A stretch of 64,000 nucleotides of DNA from NCBI GenBank assembly GCA_041485885.1, contig JBGPKL010000008.1, positions 1 through 64,000 on the forward strand, given 5' to 3'. The position numbers and the translations under genes are program-made. Below are positions 59,038 through 64,000 of the stretch, one piece after another; position 1 is the first letter of the stretch; each line of letters begins with the position of its first letter. Below the pieces are notes generated by a model. It searched no databases, was not told the DNA's origin, and saw nothing but the letters and a program-made list of their open reading frames with translations. This DNA is from JACQFZ01 sp041485885. GTDB taxonomy: Bacteria > Pseudomonadota > Gammaproteobacteria > Acidiferrobacterales > Sulfurifustaceae.

Positions 59038-62000
59038 TCAGTGCGGGCGACCGCGGGCCAGGAGGTTGTCGATGTTCTTGAACAACTCTTCCTCCTGGTA
59101 GGGCTTGCTCATGTAGCTGTCGACGCCGAGCTCGAACGCGCGCTGTCTATGTTTATCGCCGGCGCGCGAGGTGATGATGATGATCGGCACATGTTTCAAG
59201 GTCGAGTCGGAGCGCACGCGCCCGGTCAACTCGTAGCCGTCCATGCGCGGCATTTCGATGTCGATGAGCATCAGATCCGGGATGCGCCCGCGCAGTTGCT
59301 CGACCGCGTCGACACCGTCCTTTGCCACCATCACGTCGAAGCCGCGCTTCTGCAAATGCTTGCCGGTCACCTTGCGCACCGTAAGCGAGTCGTCGACCAC
59401 CATAATCACCGGTCGCGTGCGACCTTCCGCGAGCGGTTGCAACTGCGGCCGCAATTGATGCTCCACGCGCAGCGTCTCCTCCGCGTACCAGAGACCGGGG
59501 ACGTCCAAGATCAGCACGACGCGACCGTCGCCCATGATCGTTGCGCCGCCGAGCCCCTTGATCGCGACAAGCTGCGAGCCCAATGCCTTGATGACGATTT
59601 CGCGCGTGCCCCCGAGCCCGTCGACTTGAATCGCGACCTCGCGCGCGCCGGCGCGCGCGAGCAGCACCGGCACCTTGCGGCCGTTCGCCTTGGCGGAGGG
59701 AATTCCCAACCGCGCGCCTAGATTCATGAACGAGTAAAGCTTCTCGTTGTAGTTGAGCAGCGGGTTTTTCCCGACCGCCATGCGACTCAGTTGCTCGGAC
59801 GTGCATTCGATGATGTTGGCGACCGAGCCGAGCGATACCGCGAACAGCTGATCGCCGATATGGACCATGAGCGCCTGGGTGATCGAGAGCGTGAGCGGCA
59901 ACCGAATGATGAAGGTCGTGCCTTGGCCACGCTTGGTATCGACCGCCATGCTGCCGCCCAACTGCTTGACCTCGCTATGCACCACGTCCATGCCGACGCC
60001 GCGGCCGGACACGTGCGTGATTTCCTCGGCGGTCGAGAAGCCGGAGAGCAGCACGAATTGGAGCAGCTCATCTTCGCCGACGTGCACATCGGCACTGATG
60101 AGTCCGCGTTCGATCGCCTTCGCGCGTATCTTCTCGACGCTCATACCGGCGCCATCGTCCGAAAAGCGGATGACGATTTCATTACCTTCTTGCTGCGCCG
60201 CTATCGTGATGCGCCCGACCGGGGGTTTCCCGGCGCGCGCGCGCTCCGCGTCGCTCTCGATGCCATGGTCAAGGCTGTTGCGGATCATGTGCTCGAACGG
60301 TCCGATCATGCGGTCGAGCACGGTGCGGTCGATCTGCACATCGCCGCCGGCAAGATCGAGCTCGGCGCGCTTGCCGAGCTCGCGCGCCGTCTGGCGCATG
60401 ATGTGACGCAGGCGCGCCGCCTGGGTCGCGAACTCGACCATGCGCGTGCGCATCAGACCTTCCTGAAGTTCGGTGTTGATGCGCGCCTGCTGTTGCAGCA
60501 CCGCTTCGGCCTCGCCGACGAAGTTACCCATGCTGAGCTGAATCGTCGTGAGATCGTGCAAACCTTCCGTGAGGCTGCGCGTCAGTTGTTGCAGCCGCGA
60601 GAAGCGGTCGAACTCCAATGGATCGAAATCGGTGGAGTCCGTGTCGCTGTTGTCCAGCCGATAGAGAATCTGCGATTCCGATTGAATCTCGAGCTCGCGT
60701 AGCTGATCGCGGAACCGCACGGCGCTGCGCCGCAGCTCCGCGAGGTTGTCGCGGAAACCGTAGATTTGCTGCTCCATGCGCGAGCGCGAAATCGACACTT
60801 CGCCCGCGTAATTCACCAGACTGTTCAAGAGATCCGTGTTGACGCGGATTTGCCCGGGTCGCTCGCGCCGATCTGCCCAGGATTCCGGCTCGGTCGCGGC
60901 TCGCAACGGGTCAGCGGCTGCCGACATGACTGACTCGACCCGCGCGACCGGAGTCCCCGCGACGATGGGCGCAGACATGCGCTCGGGCGTCGGCGTCGCG
61001 GCATCCCGCTCGGTCTCGGCCGCGCGTCGCGTTTGGACAAACGGCGCCGATCCACCGGTTGGCGGCGCCGCCCGCTCGGTCGATGAAACCATCTGTCCGC
61101 CGGCGGCGGAGGCTAGCCGCGCCAATAACGCATCGGTGCGCGGCGCCGCCTCTCCGCCCGCGATGTGGTTCAACATCGAGACCAGCGTGTCGTGCGCCTC
61201 GACGAACAGATCGAAGAGAGCCGAGCTCGGCGCCACCGCCCGGTCCTCGACCCGCAGCAGAAGCGATTCGGTCTGGTGGCTCACGTTGCCCATGTGCATC
61301 GCACCCGCCATGCGCGCGCCGCCTTTTAGCGTGTGGAGCGTGCGCTTGAGTTCCAGCACGATATTCATGTTGTCCGGCTCGTCGCGCCAGGAGCGCAGCG
61401 CATCTTCCATGTGATTCAAAATATCGGTCGCTTCTTCCTGGAAGATTTCGAGCAGCTCGCGGTCGATCCCGAGTTCCGTCGCCGTGCCGTCGGTGTCGGC
61501 GGGCCGGACGTCCCGCGCCGGCGCCGCCGGCCGCGTGAGCGCCGCACGCGGCTGATCGACGATCCGCGGGGCGATAAGCGGTTCCTCGGCCTCGGCATCG
61601 TCCATAACCCGCGTCGGAGCGGGCAGGGGAACGACGTGCGGATGCTCGGGGGTGGCGAACTTCTCGTGCTCCGCGCGCAGCCGCTGCGTGATATCGCCGA
61701 AGCGCTGGGGCATGTTGCCGCTCGCGGTGGCGCCGCTTGCGACCGCGTTCACCAAATCGGTAACGGCGGTGGCGGATTCCTCCAGCAGATCCAGATGCAC
61801 GCGCACCATCGGGATATGTTGCACTTCGAGCGCGTGGAGCAACTTTTCCATCTCCGCGCACGCTTCCGCCATCATGCGGATACCGAGCGAGCGCGCGTTA
61901 CCTTGGAGCGTGTGAATCGATCGCGTGAGACTCGAGGTGACGAGACAAGTCGAACCGGCGGCTCGGCACGCGCCGATTTGATTCCTGACGTTCGCCAGAT

Positions 62001-64000
62001 GGCCGCGCGCTTCGTTCGTGAAAATTTCGAGCAATGCGCCGTCGAGTTTCGGCAACGGCTGTCCCGGAGACGCCGCTCGAACGGTGGGCGCCGCTTCCCC
62101 GCGACGCGCGACGAAGTCATGGGTGCGCGCGGCGAGCGCGGCGACATCCGCTGCCGGTGCCGGTCCGCCCTCGAGCTGGGCGATCATGTCCGGCAGGTAG
62201 AGCTGCGACTGCTCGACGATATCGAACACTTCGGGCGACGCCTTCATTTTTCCGTCGCGCACGTGGTTCAGCACGTTCTCGACCGACCAGGCAAGCTCGG
62301 CGATTTGATTCGCACCGACCATCCGCCCGCTGCCCTTCAGCGTGTGATAGCCGCGGCGCAGCTCCATCAACGCCGCTTGGTTCGTCGGGTCCGCGCGCCA
62401 ATTTCCGAATTCGCGACTGATGTTGCCGTATACGTCGCGCGCGTCCTCGATGAAGATTTCGAGTATCTCTTGGTCGAAATTATCGGCGAGCGGCGCGAGC
62501 GGGGCCGAAGTCGTCGATTTGCTTTCCCGCGCCGACGCAACCGCCGGTACGCGCTGCGCCGCAAGCGCGTCGCATGACGCCCGGAGCGTCGCTTGAACTT
62601 CCTCGGACAACGCGGCTGGATCTTCGCTGACGAGATCGAGCAAGCGGCCCATCTCCGTCACGATCATTTCGGTCTTTACCGGGTCGCGGCTGGGAGCGGC
62701 AAAGGCAAGGCTCAGTTGATCCTGCACCGCGGTGCTCGCTTGGACATCCACGGGGTTCGCGAACCACGCATCGAGCCGCTCGCGCAGCACGCCGATCGGA
62801 TCGCCACCGCGTGCTGCAGCGACCGGCCTGTCCTTGATCGCGGTTTGCACCTCGCGTAACGCCGCATCGACCAGCGAATCGATATTTTTCCGCCCGGCCT
62901 TGAGCCCCTCGACATACGCGCCGAGCGTGCCGACGCAAACGGCTAGCCCATCGAGGATCGTGGGATCGGCGCCGAGTGCGCCTTGACGGATGTCTTCGAT
63001 ATGCCGGCGGGTGACCGCCGCGAGCTCGACCGCCCGTTCCGCGCCGACGATGTGCATGGCGCCCTGGATCTGTTCGAGCTGTCGCGGGATCTCATCGAGA
63101 CGATCGAGCTGCGTGGCGTGCGCGGCGAATCCTTCCAACGCTTCTTCGATCCTGCCCAGATTCACGCCAATCTCGGCCGCGACGACGCCCAGCAGTTGCT
63201 CGTATTCCGATTCGGTCAACGCGGCATCGCTCACCTCGATACCGTCTACCGACACCGTCTCGCGACCTTCGGGCAGCGCGTGCAGACCCTTGATCGTCTG
63301 CTCGATCTGCTGCTTCCAGTCGTCCGCCGAGCGGTGGATTTCCCGCGCCCCGCTTTCGATCGTCAGCAGCGCCTGTGCCATCGGCATCGCCGCCGCCTCC
63401 GGGTTCGCGATGCGTCCTTCGCCGAGCGCGACACCGGTGGCGATCAGCTCGTCGATCAAACTCTTCAGCGAGTGCACGCCGGCCATCTCGACCGTGCCGG
63501 CCATTTTCCGCAGTAATTCGAGCAGCGGCGCGAGCGATGCGGTGTCGGTCTGGCGCGCATCGAACGCCGACGCCAGCAAGTCTTGCGCTTGCTCGATCTC
63601 CTTCGCCAGCACCGTCGCGACCGACTGCAGCACCTGCGGCGAGGGCCTCGACGGCTCATCCTCGCCGAACGCGTCGCCGGTTACGCCGATCAGCTCATCC
63701 AGGCGGAACACCTGTTTGAGCTGCGCGATCCTCGGCGTCGCCACGCTGACGCGCGCCAATTCGTAGAGAATCGCGCGCACGACGGATTCCGAGGAGCTGC
63801 GCAGCACCGACTTCTCGGTACCATCGACGATCTTTTTAATTTGCTGATCGAGCCGCGCCAGATGCTTCTTGCGCTCGGGCGTGGGCTCGAGGCCGCCCTC
63901 GATCATTCCTTCGAGCAGTGCGCCCGCGACCCAGAAAAGCTGCTCGAGCACGCCCATGCCGGCCCGCGATTGAAGCTCATCGAGCACCTTGGCAATCGCG
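59038..64000 (-). CDS. Giant CheA/CheY hybrid kinase, PilL/ChpA type (partial)
   Basis: At least 1650 residues are present; the N-terminus lies beyond the right edge. The visible part holds several Hpt domains, three with active-site histidines (residues 548, 692 and 885 counted from 63987: HTLKGSG, HTLQGNA and HTLKGGA). A proline/alanine-rich linker follows, then a dimer helix, a HATPase domain (N box with HMIRNSLDHG near 1237), a CheW-like domain and a C-terminal receiver with phospho-acceptor D1576 in LMLIDIEMPRMDG. Such kinases control type IV pilus twitching. The two CheW-like genes directly downstream support this. Confidence 0.9.
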   Translation of the reverse strand, partial: AIAKVLDELQSRAGMGVLEQLFWVAGALLEGMIEGGLEPTPERKKHLARLDQQIKKIVDGTEKSVLRSSSESVVRAILYELARVSVATPRIAQLKQVFRLDELIGVTGDAFGEDEPSRPSPQVLQSVATVLAKEIEQAQDLLASAFDARQTDTASLAPLLELLRKMAGTVEMAGVHSLKSLIDELIATGVALGEGRIANPEAAAMPMAQALLTIESGAREIHRSADDWKQQIEQTIKGLHALPEGRETVSVDGIEVSDAALTESEYEQLLGVVAAEIGVNLGRIEEALEGFAAHATQLDRLDEIPRQLEQIQGAMHIVGAERAVELAAVTRRHIEDIRQGALGADPTILDGLAVCVGTLGAYVEGLKAGRKNIDSLVDAALREVQTAIKDRPVAAARGGDPIGVLRERLDAWFANPVDVQASTAVQDQLSLAFAAPSRDPVKTEMIVTEMGRLLDLVSEDPAALSEEVQATLRASCDALAAQRVPAVASARESKSTTSAPLAPLADNFDQEILEIFIEDARDVYGNISREFGNWRADPTNQAALMELRRGYHTLKGSGRMVGANQIAELAWSVENVLNHVRDGKMKASPEVFDIVEQSQLYLPDMIAQLEGGPAPAADVAALAARTHDFVARRGEAAPTVRAASPGQPLPKLDGALLEIFTNEARGHLANVRNQIGACRAAGSTCLVTSSLTRSIHTLQGNARSLGIRMMAEACAEMEKLLHALEVQHIPMVRVHLDLLEESATAVTDLVNAVASGATASGNMPQRFGDITQRLRAEHEKFATPEHPHVVPLPAPTRVMDDAEAEEPLIAPRIVDQPRAALTRPAAPARDVRPADTDGTATELGIDRELLEIFQEEATDILNHMEDALRSWRDEPDNMNIVLELKRTLHTLKGGARMAGAMHMGNVSHQTESLLLRVEDRAVAPSSALFDLFVEAHDTLVSMLNHIAGGEAAPRTDALLARLASAAGGQMVSSTERAAPPTGGSAPFVQTRRAAETERDAATPTPERMSAPIVAGTPVARVESVMSAAADPLRAATEPESWADRRERPGQIRVNTDLLNSLVNYAGEVSISRSRMEQQIYGFRDNLAELRRSAVRFRDQLRELEIQSESQILYRLDNSDTDSTDFDPLEFDRFSRLQQLTRSLTEGLHDLTTIQLSMGNFVGEAEAVLQQQARINTELQEGLMRTRMVEFATQAARLRHIMRQTARELGKRAELDLAGGDVQIDRTVLDRMIGPFEHMIRNSLDHGIESDAERARAGKPPVGRITIAAQQEGNEIVIRFSDDGAGMSVEKIRAKAIERGLISADVHVGEDELLQFVLLSGFSTAEEITHVSGRGVGMDVVHSEVKQLGGSMAVDTKRGQGTTFIIRLPLTLSITQALMVHIGDQLFAVSLGSVANIIECTSEQLSRMAVGKNPLLNYNEKLYSFMNLGARLGIPSAKANGRKVPVLLARAGAREVAIQVDGLGGTREIVIKALGSQLVAIKGLGGATIMGDGRVVLILDVPGLWYAEETLRVEHQLRPQLQPLAEGRTRPVIMVVDDSLTVRKVTGKHLQKRGFDVMVAKDGVDAVEQLRGRIPDLMLIDIEMPRMDGYELTGRVRSDSTLKHVPIIIITSRAGDKHRQRAFELGVDSYMSKPYQEEELFKNIDNLLARGRPH

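Overview
The window looks like chromosomal DNA of a Gram-negative, ubiquinone-using proteobacterium, most likely a betaproteobacterium. The signs are a Coq7 hydroxylase, general porins ending in an aromatic residue, the order rplM-rpsI, an M23 peptidase/ErpA/bactofilin block beside tyrS and an rrn operon, an rpe-(gph)-trpE block, and a PilL/ChpA-type chemosensory kinase. This is inferred from gene content and order; no database search was run. Base composition changes near 10.8 kb, from roughly 55% to roughly 65% G+C on hand-counted lines, and falls again in an accessory island at about 39-44 kb. Layout: (1) 1-10.6 kb, core genes: 5' end of a 16S rRNA gene with its promoter, tyrS, an MepM-like M23 peptidase, erpA, bactofilin, two paralogous porins, tRNA-Gln(CTG), rpsI-rplM, a 2Fe-2S ferredoxin and coq7. 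(2) 10.6-19.9 kb, one long leftward block: rpe, an OsmC-like gene, a broken gph remnant, trpE, trpG, a Bcr/CflA-type exporter, trpD, trpC, a YhfA-like OsmC gene, a DUF885 metallohydrolase and dsbB, many joined by 1-17 bp overlaps. (3) 20.1-26.3 kb, small membrane and kinase-like genes plus a graveyard of fragments (OxyR-like regulator, phosphoketolase, Nramp transporter), a cytochrome c lipoprotein, a GGDEF-like protein without a GGDEF motif, and purC. (4) 26.5-34.3 kb, a hyfBCEFGI-like membrane complex. Its large subunit lacks all four Ni-Fe cysteines, while the small subunit keeps its iron-sulfur ligands, so it is better read as an energy-converting-hydrogenase-related complex than as a hydrogenase. 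(5) 34.5-39 kb, assimilatory APS reductase, an SDR, a GST, a class II aldolase-like protein and class I fructose-bisphosphate aldolase. (6) 39-44.2 kb, an accessory island of toxin-antitoxin-like pairs, truncated genes, an IS remnant and several dispersed repeat families. (7) 44.2-54.1 kb, a fused indolepyruvate ferredoxin oxidoreductase and a leftward tkt-gap-pgk-pyk carbon block. (8) 54.3-64 kb, a redoxin, a PhnD-like protein, a second toxin-antitoxin pair, bioA, two CheW-like proteins and a partial giant CheA/CheY hybrid kinase. The most striking structure is a family of four inverted-repeat elements between 29.4 and 36.3 kb. One, inside the hyf operon, is filled end to end by a GxxExxY (PD-(D/E)XK nuclease-like) gene whose first codons lie in the terminal repeat and which carries a frameshift. 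The other three are roughly 100-bp gene-less copies with the same 32-bp ends, each end built of 10-bp-periodic repeats. This fits a small transposon-like system of one nuclease-bearing unit and its non-autonomous derivatives.
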